Counted from the stretch's first letter, positions 7,124-15,677 are shown. The stretch: DNA of 64,000 nucleotides from Alteromonas stellipolaris (GCF_001562115.1 NZ_CP013926.1:2852001-2916000); one strand, 5' to 3'. The notes: generated by a model from the letters alone, not told the origin. Made by a program: numbers and translations.

Positions 7124-8334
7124 CAAATTCCCTCCAGCGGAGAACTCTCACTGCTATTCCCTTTACCTTCACTAGCGCTAGAGCCCTGTTCGTCACCACT
7201 ACCTTCAGAGTCTTTAAGCGCCTCTAACGCCCGCTGTAGTTGACTACGTTTCTCTTCGCTTAGCCCAACTAGGTCGGTTTCAAACTGTCGAACCCACTTC
7301 TTGGCTTCAATATTTTGTTGGTAATCAGAAATTTTTCCATCAATACACTTTTGTGCATCTTCAGGAGCATGTAGCAGGTCATCGAACAGTTCATCAAAGG
7401 TTTCTTCGGTAAATTGAATCATAAAGCCCACAATGCGCTCCACTTGAGTGTGGTGCAACACGCCTTTCGCTAAGGGTATATCGATGGATATTTTCAGTTC
7501 GCCATCCGATGGGTCTAGCGACATCGAAAGAAACTTGTATTCAAACTGATACCACGCAATTACAGATGCAATAAGTGAATACGGCGTTTTAGCAAAATCG
7601 AACTTATACATCATGGGGGTTTGAAATCTAACTAAGTCATCATTCCCGTAATTGATGTGAATTAGCAGTAGGCTCTTTCCATCGTGGTCAGAGTACTTGT
7701 CTAAATTCATACCAAGTTCAATCGACTGCCTTTCGCTGTTATCTCTGAATTTCCATTCCTTTCTTTCAAGGAACTGAACAATCGCTTCTTTCGGCGACAC
7801 TACTTCAAATTGGCTGATATCAGAATCGGTAGGTGCACTTTCAGTTACATTATCGCGCGGCGCTGGACTATCTTCAGAGGCTGACTCAATTTCGCCATTA
7901 TCAGCATCGCTTTCATCTGCCGATACTAGTTCAATTGCCTGCTTTACCGCGCCTTTAAGCATTTGCTCTAAACGTCCAACAATACCTTCGAAATTTTCGG
8001 AAAATTGGTCGAAGCTAACTTCCGATACATCACAAAACACACTGAAGCCTTTACCATCAATGAGCGTGTGAAAGGGACCGTCACTATTTTGATAATCATC
8101 GCCGCCATTTTTGATAAGTACCGCTTGTGCCACATTTCGAAGATTTTCTTCACTGTGTAAATGCAAGCGTATGCTGGTGTCATCGTCTCGCTCAGATATA
8201 TCTAACGTGTAAGGTAAGGAAGAATTGTTATCAGTTTTTATAATAGAAATAGGGGTAGATGATGATAAATTCCAATCATCTTTTTGTTCGACAAAATCAG
8301 CGATGAGCGCTGAAATCCCTTTAATTAAATCCAT
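7123..8334 (-). CDS. YbjN-like soluble protein of unknown function
   Basis: The 403-residue protein is soluble and acidic. Residues about 175-325 resemble the YbjN/type-III-chaperone-like fold (alternating strands with LLIHINYG, SMSLDPSDGELKISIDIPLA, then a helix VERIVGFMIQFTEETFDELF); this is pattern recognition without an alignment. The N-terminal 130 residues may hold a second, diverged copy of the same fold, joined by an acidic linker (about 135-175). The C-terminal 30 residues are Ser/Gly/Glu-rich, like the tail of the membrane protein encoded next. AAGGTGTC precedes the ATG. It is first in a two-gene operon, coupled to the next gene by TGATG, and divergent from the Clp-FtsH chimera, which suggests a shared pathway. 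Function unknown. Confidence 0.75.
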   Translation of the reverse strand: MDLIKGISALIADFVEQKDDWNLSSSTPISIIKTDNNSSLPYTLDISERDDDTSIRLHLHSEENLRNVAQAVLIKNGGDDYQNSDGPFHTLIDGKGFSVFCDVSEVSFDQFSENFEGIVGRLEQMLKGAVKQAIELVSADESDADNGEIESASEDSPAPRDNVTESAPTDSDISQFEVVSPKEAIVQFLERKEWKFRDNSERQSIELGMNLDKYSDHDGKSLLLIHINYGNDDLVRFQTPMMYKFDFAKTPYSLIASVIAWYQFEYKFLSMSLDPSDGELKISIDIPLAKGVLHHTQVERIVGFMIQFTEETFDELFDDLLHAPEDAQKCIDGKISDYQQNIEAKKWVRQFETDLVGLSEEKRSQLQRALEALKDSEGSGDEQGSSASEGKGNSSESSPLEGI

Positions 8335-8616
8335 GGCGACACCTTAAAACGTTTTGAGCTACAAAGAATTTGAGTCTTTTCAAAATCACAATATGAAGTA
8401 TAAATTATTGACTTTCAAGCTGTTTAGTTATTTCATTGTATATTAGCAGGCTGATAAACATACCGATAAATCAGGATTCAAATACAATAGTTAATTATTC
8501 GATTCGTGAGTTAACAAACGGCACATCGCGCCAGTTTAATGTGTGGGCAAAACAAGAAAACCAGCAACGAACACATAATCTGTATAGCAGTAATTAAGTA
8601 CAAAGGAAGTTTACTG
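8335..8616. promoter_or_regulatory. AT-rich divergent promoter region
   Basis: This 280-bp AT-rich gap separates the divergent starts of the YbjN-like operon (minus) and the Clp-FtsH chimera (plus), so promoters for both must lie here. A palindrome AAAACGTTTT lies at about 8347-8356 close to the minus-strand start. TTGACT at 8408-8413 is a possible -35 element, but I cannot pair it with a convincing -10. Confidence 0.45.
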
Positions 8617-11556
8617 GTGAAGACCCTATTACTCACGGCAAAACATATTGCCGTTGAAATGCGAGCTAAGCACATAGAACTCGCCTACATTCAAGTCGCC
8701 GCAGAATGTCTCAACGACTTGAACATTGAAAAAGCGAATGCTGTCAAACTGATATTAAGTAAAAACTTATCCCGCAGGCTGCATTTTGACCTAGCCCAGC
8801 AGTTTAAAGACACCGTGACGTTAGAAAAGCTAAATGCTGTAGAAGCCCTGCCTATGGTGCCCTTTACCGATGAAGTAACTAAAACCATCGAAACCATTCT
8901 TGATTCGCCTGCTTTTAGGGACGGCAACCTACAAGATAAAGTCTTTAAGCTACCTGAAACTCACGAGCCCACAATCGTTAAGCGTCTCAGTAAATTTGAA
9001 GCGTTAAAAAATAAGCTTACACAAGAAGTATTTGGGCAAGATATTGCCATTGAAGCGTTAATCGATAGCCTGGTAAAAAACGATTGGCAAGACACGGCGC
9101 AGCGTCCAAAAGGTATCTTTCTTTTCTTAGGCCCACCCGCCACCGGCAAAACCTATCTAGCCGAGCGTTTTGCTCACCATCTCGACGATGACTGCGGCTA
9201 TAAGCTGTTTGATATGGCTCAGTACACTAACTCAAATGAAGCGTTTGGTTTGGTTGGCGGTAAAAAGACATACGATGATTCAGAGCCTGGCCGTTTAACC
9301 CAGTTTGTTAAGAAGCATCCGAAGTCAGTTATCGTGCTAGATGAATTCGAAAAAGCCCACAGCCAAGTATTGCTTAGCATACTTCAGCTTTTTTCAACCG
9401 GCTTTCTAACCGATGAACATACCGAAGAAGTGATTGATTTTAGAAGCGCTATTGTTATTTTAACGTCTAATTTAGGTACCCAGCTTTATAATAATGAAGC
9501 ATTTCTCACCCAGCTTGAACAGCACCCTAGTCAAGGGCAGAAAGCGCTAATCAGCCACCTTGCAAAGGAAACAAAACTCGAGCGTGAAAGAGAAGTAAAA
9601 GCTATACCAAGCGAGTTACTTTCTAGGCTTTCACAAGGCAGTATTCTTTTATTTAATCGCCTTTCACTGGACAAACTTGCCGATATTACACGAGTGCAAA
9701 TTAAACAAGATATTGAATCTTTCTCTCAGCAATACGGGCTTACTTATACCCCGCCAAGTGAACATGTGTGTGAATTACTGTTGCTGCATTTTGCTCCCTT
9801 GTTTGATGTTCGCGATATAAAATCGAGTATATCCCACTTAATCATCGACCCGCTGACTGATTTTTTCCGTCAAGCCTCTATAAATAGCGCGAATGATCTA
9901 TTAGCCACTGACAAGCCGGCGACCGATATATCGGTAACCGTAAAGCTGAGTGAAAGCGCACTGCAGTTTTTATCTGAAAACGATGAAATTAAACACCCAA
10001 AAAAGCTAGTGCTTAAACACCAAACTATTAATTTTGATGTGAGCGTCTCAGCTAACCTTGATGTGGGGGTCTTAGCTAATTTGCCTAATGAAGGCGACTC
10101 AATTAGCTCCACTGGTGTGGGTGTCCAGGGTAGTTCGGGTGAATCAAATGCTTCTGGTCAAATACAGCAGTTGATAGTGACTATCGATGCGCCTCAAGTA
10201 AACCAGATTGTGTTTACCGAAGATATGGGGGTAAGCGGTGGTATTAATATGGACTTCCCCAATATCGCGTTTTCAGATATTGCGGGGCACAAGTACATAA
10301 AATCCAGATTAGGCGAAGTAGCTAGTTTGCTTAAACAGCGAAACACGCTTACCGAACTCGGGGTTTCTATGCCCGCAGGCATGTTACTTTACGGCCCACC
10401 AGGCACGGGGAAAACTATGCTTGCTAAAGCCTTTGCTCATGAAGCGTCGTTGCCATTTATTGCTTGCTCTGGCACAGATATATTGTCGGAGTCTTTCATA
10501 TCCAGCATTTTCGAGCGCGCCCGTAAATACGCGCCATGTATAATATTTATCGACGAAATTGATGCACTGCCAAGCCGGGGCACGATGGGCCCTAGAGCCG
10601 ATGCATTGGTGAATAGATTGCTGGTTGAAATTGATGGTTTCGCGTCTTCAAAAGACGAAATTTTTATTATCGGCGCTACGAACCTTAAAGATAAGCTCGA
10701 CCCAGCGCTAACGCGCTCAGGCAGATTAGATTTGAATTTTGAGGTGCCCTCGCCTGATAAAGCCGCCCGAAAATGGTTGCTTTCTGAGCTGCTGTCTCAC
10801 TCATTATATGATGACGGTATTGATGTTAATGCATTGCTATTACCCACCACCGGCCTGACGGGGGCCGACTTAAATAAAATTCATCGTGAAGCGGTACTCA
10901 CGGCTATTCGCAACAAAGTAGAAACCATAACCCTCACCATGTTGCTAGAAGAAATCTATACCCTTAAATACGGCGCAAAAAGTGTAGTTAACAACAAAAA
11001 TAACGGCAACGAACGCTTGCGAGAAACCGCCATTCACGAAGCTGGTCATGCAGTAATTTCTAAGCTACTAATGCCAGAGCGCAACATTGAACAAGTTAGC
11101 ATTATTGCTAGAGAGCGGGCGCTTGGCATGGTGTCTTATGAGGCGGGGCAAGAACTCAAACAAACTAGGGCACACTGGGAAGCGCTTACCTGTGTAGCCT
11201 TAGCAGGCCGTGCTGCTCAAGTTGAATATAGCGGCGAATTCGGTATTGATACCGGTGCAAGCAGCGACTTAACCCAAGCCACTCACTATGCTTGGGTTGC
11301 TATTGCTAGATTTGGTATGCACCCGAATTTGTATAATTTAGATATCGATTATTTAAACAAGCAATCGAAGTCATCACTGTTTGAATGTGACATAGAACAA
11401 GCAGTACAAGAATGGATTGCAGACGCTACCGACAAAACCAGTGAATTAGTTACTAAGCACTGGCAAGAGATTGTGAAATTAGCGGATGCACTTATCGAAG
11501 AAGAAACAATTGATGAAGCACAGATGATGGCGCTACTTGAAGCGCCATCATCTTAG
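8617..11556 (+). CDS. Chimeric Clp-type AAA+ / FtsH-type AAA+ / M41 zinc metalloprotease
   Basis: The 979-residue protein (counted from GTG 8617) joins two ATPase modules and a protease. Residues 1-75 look like a Clp N-domain. A ClpA/B D2-like AAA+ module follows, with Walker A GPPATGKT (172-179), Walker B VLDEFEKAH (DE 242-243) and sensor TSNLG. A linker (about 475-545) contains a dispersed repeat read as GVGVQ. An FtsH-like AAA+ module comes next, with Walker A GPPGTGKT (593-600), Walker B IDEID (646-649) and arginine finger TRSGRLD. The M41 peptidase has zinc motif HEAGH (807-811) and third ligand in GASSDLTQAT (Asp884). All catalytic residues are intact; unlike FtsH there is no membrane segment. 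GTG 8617 is preferred over ATG 8539 because AAAGGAAG precedes it by 7 bp. Probably an ATP-dependent unfoldase-protease; substrate unknown. Confidence 0.85.
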   Translation: MKTLLLTAKHIAVEMRAKHIELAYIQVAAECLNDLNIEKANAVKLILSKNLSRRLHFDLAQQFKDTVTLEKLNAVEALPMVPFTDEVTKTIETILDSPAFRDGNLQDKVFKLPETHEPTIVKRLSKFEALKNKLTQEVFGQDIAIEALIDSLVKNDWQDTAQRPKGIFLFLGPPATGKTYLAERFAHHLDDDCGYKLFDMAQYTNSNEAFGLVGGKKTYDDSEPGRLTQFVKKHPKSVIVLDEFEKAHSQVLLSILQLFSTGFLTDEHTEEVIDFRSAIVILTSNLGTQLYNNEAFLTQLEQHPSQGQKALISHLAKETKLEREREVKAIPSELLSRLSQGSILLFNRLSLDKLADITRVQIKQDIESFSQQYGLTYTPPSEHVCELLLLHFAPLFDVRDIKSSISHLIIDPLTDFFRQASINSANDLLATDKPATDISVTVKLSESALQFLSENDEIKHPKKLVLKHQTINFDVSVSANLDVGVLANLPNEGDSISSTGVGVQGSSGESNASGQIQQLIVTIDAPQVNQIVFTEDMGVSGGINMDFPNIAFSDIAGHKYIKSRLGEVASLLKQRNTLTELGVSMPAGMLLYGPPGTGKTMLAKAFAHEASLPFIACSGTDILSESFISSIFERARKYAPCIIFIDEIDALPSRGTMGPRADALVNRLLVEIDGFASSKDEIFIIGATNLKDKLDPALTRSGRLDLNFEVPSPDKAARKWLLSELLSHSLYDDGIDVNALLLPTTGLTGADLNKIHREAVLTAIRNKVETITLTMLLEEIYTLKYGAKSVVNNKNNGNERLRETAIHEAGHAVISKLLMPERNIEQVSIIARERALGMVSYEAGQELKQTRAHWEALTCVALAGRAAQVEYSGEFGIDTGASSDLTQATHYAWVAIARFGMHPNLYNLDIDYLNKQSKSSLFECDIEQAVQEWIADATDKTSELVTKHWQEIVKLADALIEEETIDEAQMMALLEAPSS
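10031..10128 (+). repeat. Degenerate and intact copies of the repeat in the AAA linker
   Basis: Two 24-bp tandem units (10031-10054 and 10055-10078; cores GATGTGAGCGTCT and GATGTGGGGGTCT) precede an intact core TGTGGGTGTCCAG at 10116-10128. The region is the low-conservation linker between the two ATPase modules and is read as DVSV, DVGV and GVGVQ, in a different frame from the DTHT copies elsewhere. Confidence 0.65.
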
Positions 11557-11568
11557 GCTTTTTTTTAA
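11523..11568 (+). terminator. Rho-independent terminator overlapping the end of the protease CDS
   Basis: A perfect 11-bp stem GATGATGGCGC (11523-11533) / GCGCCATCATC (11542-11552) with an 8-nt loop lies within the last codons of the protease gene. It is followed by the stop codon TAG and a T-run beginning about 11559. The region to 11701 holds no gene and separates it from the convergent molybdenum-hydroxylase operon. Confidence 0.8.
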
Positions 11569-11701
11569 TCTTACTCGCAAAGGCTTACTTTCTACTAATA
11601 ACCTCAGGCTATATTACAAGAAATGAGTACTAATTCTATTAGGCACTAGCACATAGGCATTTCTAGCGCTGGTTTTCAGGGCAACTCATGCAAGCCTTAA
11701 A

Positions 11702-13966
11702 CTAACTTTCGCGCTGACTCATCAACCCTTCCATTACCTTATCCATGGTGATCGGAAATTCTCGAATTCGCACGCCTGTTGCATCAGCAATAGCATTGGC
11801 AATAGCTGCTCCGGCGCCAGTGATCCCAAGTTCACCAATACCTTTAGCGCCAATGGGCGATGCTTCGTAATCAGGCGTTTCTAAAAAGTCTAACGTCACA
11901 TCGGCAATATCTCGGTTTACCGCAATATGATATTCACCAAAATCTGGGTTAATAAAACTAGCTGAATCTGTGTGATGATGAATGGCTTCGGTAAGTGCAT
12001 ACCCTGCCCCCCATACCATCCCGCCTTTAATTTGCGAAGACGCTGTTTTTTCATTGAGGATTTTACCTGCTGAAAAAATGCCATATTGTCTTTTCAGTCG
12101 CACTTCACCTGTGTGGGTGTCCACTTCCACTTCGGCGAAATGGGCACCGCATGAGTACTGTTCATCTTCAGCGGTATCATCCTCGCTCACCTCACCTATT
12201 TCAGTTAATGGGAAGTCGCTTTCGTCGATGAGCTCGCTTAAGAGAAAACGTTGTGGTTCAGTATGGGTGTCTAGTTTGGAACTCTCTATTTCTGAAGAAG
12301 TGTGGGTGTCCTGAACATATACCACCAGCGTGTCACCTTCCAAGGCTAATTCGCCTATAGAATTAGGTAGCTTCTTCTCCAGAGCTTTCTTCAATGATTG
12401 TTTCAACAACTCACAAGCTTTCATTAGTGCAGAGCCAGTACTAGCTGCACCGAAAGAGCCGCCAGAACCACAGGAGGTCGGTAAACTACTGTCGCCCAGT
12501 TGCACATCTACATTGTCCACTTGTGTATGAAACGCGCCTGCGGCTATTTGTGCAAGAATGGTGTAAGACCCCGTCCCTATGTCAGTCATATCTGAGCGCA
12601 CAACCAGCTTACCCGCGCTATCAATACTGATACTGGCAGCACTAGGTACCAATACATTCATTCGCATAGCACTTGCTACACCGTGTCCAATAACCTTTCC
12701 TTTTTTAGGCGCAGCTTTGTGCTGCCAACCAAACTTTTGAGCGCCTTCTTGCAAGCAATCTCCCAACCTATGAGTAGTAAAGCGCTTGCCGCTCACTGGA
12801 TGAACTTGAGGCAAGTTTTTAATTCGAAACGTTAGGGGATCTATTCCTGCTTTGAGGGCTAATTCATCAATAGCCGACTCAAATGCAAGAGAGCCAATAG
12901 CATCTCCAGGCGAACGCGTAGAATCGATAAGTGGGATATCGGCATCTTTAATTCGATGGGTACTTTTTATATGCTCTGCGCGATAGGTTACCCGCGCACC
13001 AGCGCCCGTGGCTTCGGCAAATTCGTACCCTTTCGCTCGAGGCATTGCACTATGGTGTGTTATGTCACCTAATAACCCTTCTCTGTTACAGCTTAACTGC
13101 ATAGATTGGAAGCTATTTCCCCTATGAGGAGAGTTGTAAAATACCTGACGCCTGCTTAGCACAACCTTCACTGGCCGCTTAAGATATCGAGCCCCTAAAC
13201 AAGCTAATACGGCATCGTAATGCAAGCCTAACTTTGAACCAAAACCGCCCCCAACAAAGGGGCTTTTCACCTCAATGTTCTCTGCATCCAACTCGAAGGT
13301 TACCGCTAATGCCTCTACGGCTGATGCGATAATTTGCACACTGGTGTACACCGTAAGTTTGTCGCCGTCAAAATTAGCGATTGTAGCGTGGGGTTCCATG
13401 GCTGCAGATATCTGAGATGGTGTGGTGTAATCTGCGTCTACCGACACAGCATTTTTATCGTGATCACTGTTCCCACTTTCGACATCAGCTTCAAATCCAC
13501 CATCTAAAGAGTCAGGCACATTAGTAGCCTGGTCTGGAGATAAGAGTAAATCGGGTGTTCCAGCATCAATCGTATATTCAACCAAGCTAGCAGCATAACG
13601 TGCTTGCTCTAACGTATCGGCAATCACTAAGGCTACTGGCGCACCAAAATGCCGAATATGAGGCTCATTTAATACCGCTCGACTCTGTGTAAAGCGGCTT
13701 TCGCTCGCAGGTTTACTGAAAGGCTTAAGGGGGCCGGCATTTTTATACGTGAGCACTGCATGTACACCCTCAGCACTTTCGGCTTTGTCTGTAGATAGCT
13801 TAGTAATCTCACCAATTGCTGTATCGGATGACACCAACCACCCTATTAGCGGCTTCTCGTCAAACTGCTGCTCGGCAGCATATCGTGCTTGTCCAGTAAC
13901 TTTCAAAATGCCATCTACACGACTAATGGGCTTACCCAATACATTCTTTGCAATATCAATTTTCAT
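11702..13966 (-). CDS. Molybdopterin-binding subunit of a PaoC-like aldehyde oxidoreductase
   Basis: The 754-residue protein is the large catalytic subunit of the xanthine-oxidase family. Visible are the N-terminal VLGKPISRVDGILKVTGQARYAAE, the cofactor-binding PFVGGGFGSKLG, and a C-terminal GAKGIGELGITGAGAAIANAI, in which the Glu of GIGELG is the family's catalytic glutamate. I chose ATG 13966 because AAGGAGCG precedes it; an upstream in-frame ATG adds 14 residues. It overlaps the FAD-subunit gene by 11 bp, completing a 2Fe-2S / FAD / Mo operon. Two extra DTHT peptides (VQDTHTSS and KLDTHTE) and the family-conserved VEVDxxTGEV turned into VEVDTHTGEV are encoded by the dispersed repeat. Aldehyde oxidation is likely; substrate unknown. 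Confidence 0.88.
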   Translation of the reverse strand: MKIDIAKNVLGKPISRVDGILKVTGQARYAAEQQFDEKPLIGWLVSSDTAIGEITKLSTDKAESAEGVHAVLTYKNAGPLKPFSKPASESRFTQSRAVLNEPHIRHFGAPVALVIADTLEQARYAASLVEYTIDAGTPDLLLSPDQATNVPDSLDGGFEADVESGNSDHDKNAVSVDADYTTPSQISAAMEPHATIANFDGDKLTVYTSVQIIASAVEALAVTFELDAENIEVKSPFVGGGFGSKLGLHYDAVLACLGARYLKRPVKVVLSRRQVFYNSPHRGNSFQSMQLSCNREGLLGDITHHSAMPRAKGYEFAEATGAGARVTYRAEHIKSTHRIKDADIPLIDSTRSPGDAIGSLAFESAIDELALKAGIDPLTFRIKNLPQVHPVSGKRFTTHRLGDCLQEGAQKFGWQHKAAPKKGKVIGHGVASAMRMNVLVPSAASISIDSAGKLVVRSDMTDIGTGSYTILAQIAAGAFHTQVDNVDVQLGDSSLPTSCGSGGSFGAASTGSALMKACELLKQSLKKALEKKLPNSIGELALEGDTLVVYVQDTHTSSEIESSKLDTHTEPQRFLLSELIDESDFPLTEIGEVSEDDTAEDEQYSCGAHFAEVEVDTHTGEVRLKRQYGIFSAGKILNEKTASSQIKGGMVWGAGYALTEAIHHHTDSASFINPDFGEYHIAVNRDIADVTLDFLETPDYEASPIGAKGIGELGITGAGAAIANAIADATGVRIREFPITMDKVMEGLMSQRES
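12110..12123 (+). repeat. Repeat copy within the PaoC-like gene (conserved strand turn)
   Basis: TGTGTGGGTGTCCA, read on the minus strand as VDTHTG at a position where the family normally has VDPETG or similar, so the repeat word replaces a tolerant turn while keeping the flanking Asp and Gly. Confidence 0.75.
12260..12312 (+). repeat. Two repeat copies encoding an inserted DTHT linker in the PaoC-like gene
   Basis: GTATGGGTGTCTAG (12261-12274) and TGTGGGTGTCCT (12301-12312), 40 bp apart in the same orientation, are read on the minus strand as LDTHTE and QDTHTSS. Together they form a hydrophilic insertion between domains of the Mo subunit. These are the most distal full copies I can find in the window. 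Confidence 0.78.
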
Positions 13967-14978
13967 AAAGCGCTCCTTCATGGTCGCCACTTTCACGCTG
14001 ATGTTCATAAAGTGAATTCAGCACGCTTTTAAATGTATTGCGAAGCAAATCAGGTTTAAAATTATTACTTCCGTACACTTTCGAGTCGGCCAATTCGGCG
14101 TCAATAGCAAGGTCTAGCACGTCGTCAGAAAATGTTGCACCGGTCAGGACTTTTATGGCGGACGCGGGATACCAGGGTTTAGTACCTACTCCACCAAACG
14201 CCAATGTCAGCTTTTCAATGGTGTCGTTTTTAAGAACAAGCCCTGCCCCAACCGATACAAGAGCGAAGGCATATGAAGAACGATCCCGTACCTTACGATA
14301 ATACTGTGTGCCATGGCGCTGCTTAGGAATAATCACGGCAGTAATGACTTCATCGTATTTGAGTACATTTTCAATATGCGGCGTACTACCGGGCACACAG
14401 TAAAAGTCCCGGAGCGGAATGTTTCGCACCTCGCCAGTTTTAGACGTTAATTCAACCTGCGAGTCAAGGGCCATCATTGCTACTGCCATATCTGACGGAT
14501 GAGTCGCTATGCAGTCGTTACTTGTGCCCAAAATGGCATGAATACGGTTCATGCTCGTTAATGCAGTACACCCTGAACCGGGCTGGCGCTTATTGCAGGC
14601 TTTAGTGGTATCGTAAAAGTAGTAACACCGCGTGCGCTGCAGTAAATTGCCACCAGTTGTTGCTCTATTTCGAAGCTGAACTGTGGCGCCGCTTAATAAC
14701 GCCTGAGATAACAGAGAAAGTGATGGCTTGTGATAAGCGTAGTTGGCAAGTGCCGTATTGGTAACCATGGCACCAATACGAAAATGATCATCGTTTTCGG
14801 CAATACTTTGCTCATCTTCCCACTGACTTAAATTAATAAGCTGGGGAGGTGTTTCCACCTGTAATTTCATCAGGTCGATAAGGTTAGTACCGCCCGCGAT
14901 ATACTTAGCGCCGTCTTCGGTAGATAAACCGGTAATATCTTGAGTACGTTTAATATGTTGTACGCTAAATGGATTCAT
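13956..14978 (-). CDS. FAD-binding subunit of a PaoB-like aldehyde oxidoreductase
   Basis: The 340-residue protein is the medium FAD subunit of the molybdenum-hydroxylase family. FAD-binding signatures AGGTNLIDLMK (about 27-37) and TTGGNLLQRTRCYYF (about 107-121) are clear. Four cysteines between about residues 118 and 135 (CYYFYDTTKACNKRQPGSGC) form the extra loop that carries a 4Fe-4S cluster in E. coli PaoB, which is why I call it PaoB-like. The start ATG 14978 overlaps the stop of the 2Fe-2S gene as TAATG, so the two are translationally coupled. It passes electrons from the Mo subunit and 2Fe-2S centre to FAD. Confidence 0.88.
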   Translation of the reverse strand: MNPFSVQHIKRTQDITGLSTEDGAKYIAGGTNLIDLMKLQVETPPQLINLSQWEDEQSIAENDDHFRIGAMVTNTALANYAYHKPSLSLLSQALLSGATVQLRNRATTGGNLLQRTRCYYFYDTTKACNKRQPGSGCTALTSMNRIHAILGTSNDCIATHPSDMAVAMMALDSQVELTSKTGEVRNIPLRDFYCVPGSTPHIENVLKYDEVITAVIIPKQRHGTQYYRKVRDRSSYAFALVSVGAGLVLKNDTIEKLTLAFGGVGTKPWYPASAIKVLTGATFSDDVLDLAIDAELADSKVYGSNNFKPDLLRNTFKSVLNSLYEHQRESGDHEGALYEN

Positions 14979-15490
14979 TATTGTGGCTCCAAAGCGATAA
15001 CATCTTCTATCGCATCTACAATATTGGGATAAGCGCCACAGCGGCATAAATTACCGCTCATTCTTTCGCTGATATCTTCTTTTTGTGAGTAATCAGCGCT
15101 ACAAGTTACCGCACTGGGGTTCTTTGCCGCTAGCTCACCAAGTAGCGCCACGCCCGAACATATCTGCCCAGATGTACAATAGCCGCACTGAAACGCATCT
15201 CGCTCTACAAAGGCTTTTTGTAGTGGGTGTAATTTAGCGTCGCTATCGTTAGTTTTATTAGCAATACCTTCAATTGTGGTAACCGATTTACCTTCTAGCT
15301 GAAACGCAAAAACCAAGCATGCATTTATTCGTTCACCATTAAGCAACACGGTACACGCGCCGCATTGACCATGATCGCAGCCTTTTTTGGCGCCAAACAT
15401 GGATAAGTGTTGATGTAAAAAATCGAGTAGTGTGGTTCTTGGATCTTCAGGGAGGGAATAAGCTTCTTCATTAACAATAATTGTAGACAT
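14978..15490 (-). CDS. 2Fe-2S subunit of a PaoA-like aldehyde oxidoreductase
   Basis: The 170-residue protein has the plant-type 2Fe-2S motif CDHGQCGACTVLLNG (about 38-52) with a later Cys, and the second cluster motifs CGYCTSGQICS and CRCGAYPN toward the C-terminus. It is first in the three-gene operon. Unlike E. coli PaoA, whose Tat signal exports the complex to the periplasm, this protein starts MSTIIVNEEAYSLPEDP with no twin arginine or hydrophobic segment, so the complex is predicted to be cytosolic. AGGAAAA precedes the ATG. Confidence 0.88.
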   Translation of the reverse strand: MSTIIVNEEAYSLPEDPRTTLLDFLHQHLSMFGAKKGCDHGQCGACTVLLNGERINACLVFAFQLEGKSVTTIEGIANKTNDSDAKLHPLQKAFVERDAFQCGYCTSGQICSGVALLGELAAKNPSAVTCSADYSQKEDISERMSGNLCRCGAYPNIVDAIEDVIALEPQ

Positions 15491-15607
15491 GGCGTTTTCC
15501 TATACCGTACAGCCACCAATCCATTACTGCTCAGAGGGAGTTGGCTGAATAATTGTCGTTCACCTTGTCTTTACGCTATCGGATTGTTTATGGTTCAGAA
15601 GCAAAAA

Positions 15608-15677
15608 AAGGCCGCCTCCTTTTGTTCTGGAGTCAGCCTACTACTGCTGACTCCTGCACGAAAGGATATGCGGCCTT
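15608..15677 (-). terminator. Large nested hairpin with T-tract, probable terminator of the alginate lyase gene
   Basis: Outer arms AAGGCCGC (15608-15615) / GCGGCCTT (15670-15677) enclose a middle pairing CCTTT / AAAGG and an inner perfect 9-bp stem GGAGTCAGC (15629-15637) / GCTGACTCC (15646-15654). On the minus strand the outer stem ends in a seven-T tract, so it should terminate transcription from the lyase gene about 95 bp away. The three-tier structure is bigger than a usual terminator, so a small structured RNA is an alternative. The rest of the 281-bp gap (15491-15771) shows nothing else I can name. Confidence 0.7.

Noticed and set aside
15221..15231. AGTGGGTGTAA in the 2Fe-2S subunit gene, similar to the dispersed repeat
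   Set aside because: Only the 8-bp core matches, and it encodes a conserved family segment (LHPLQKAF), so it is explained by protein conservation.
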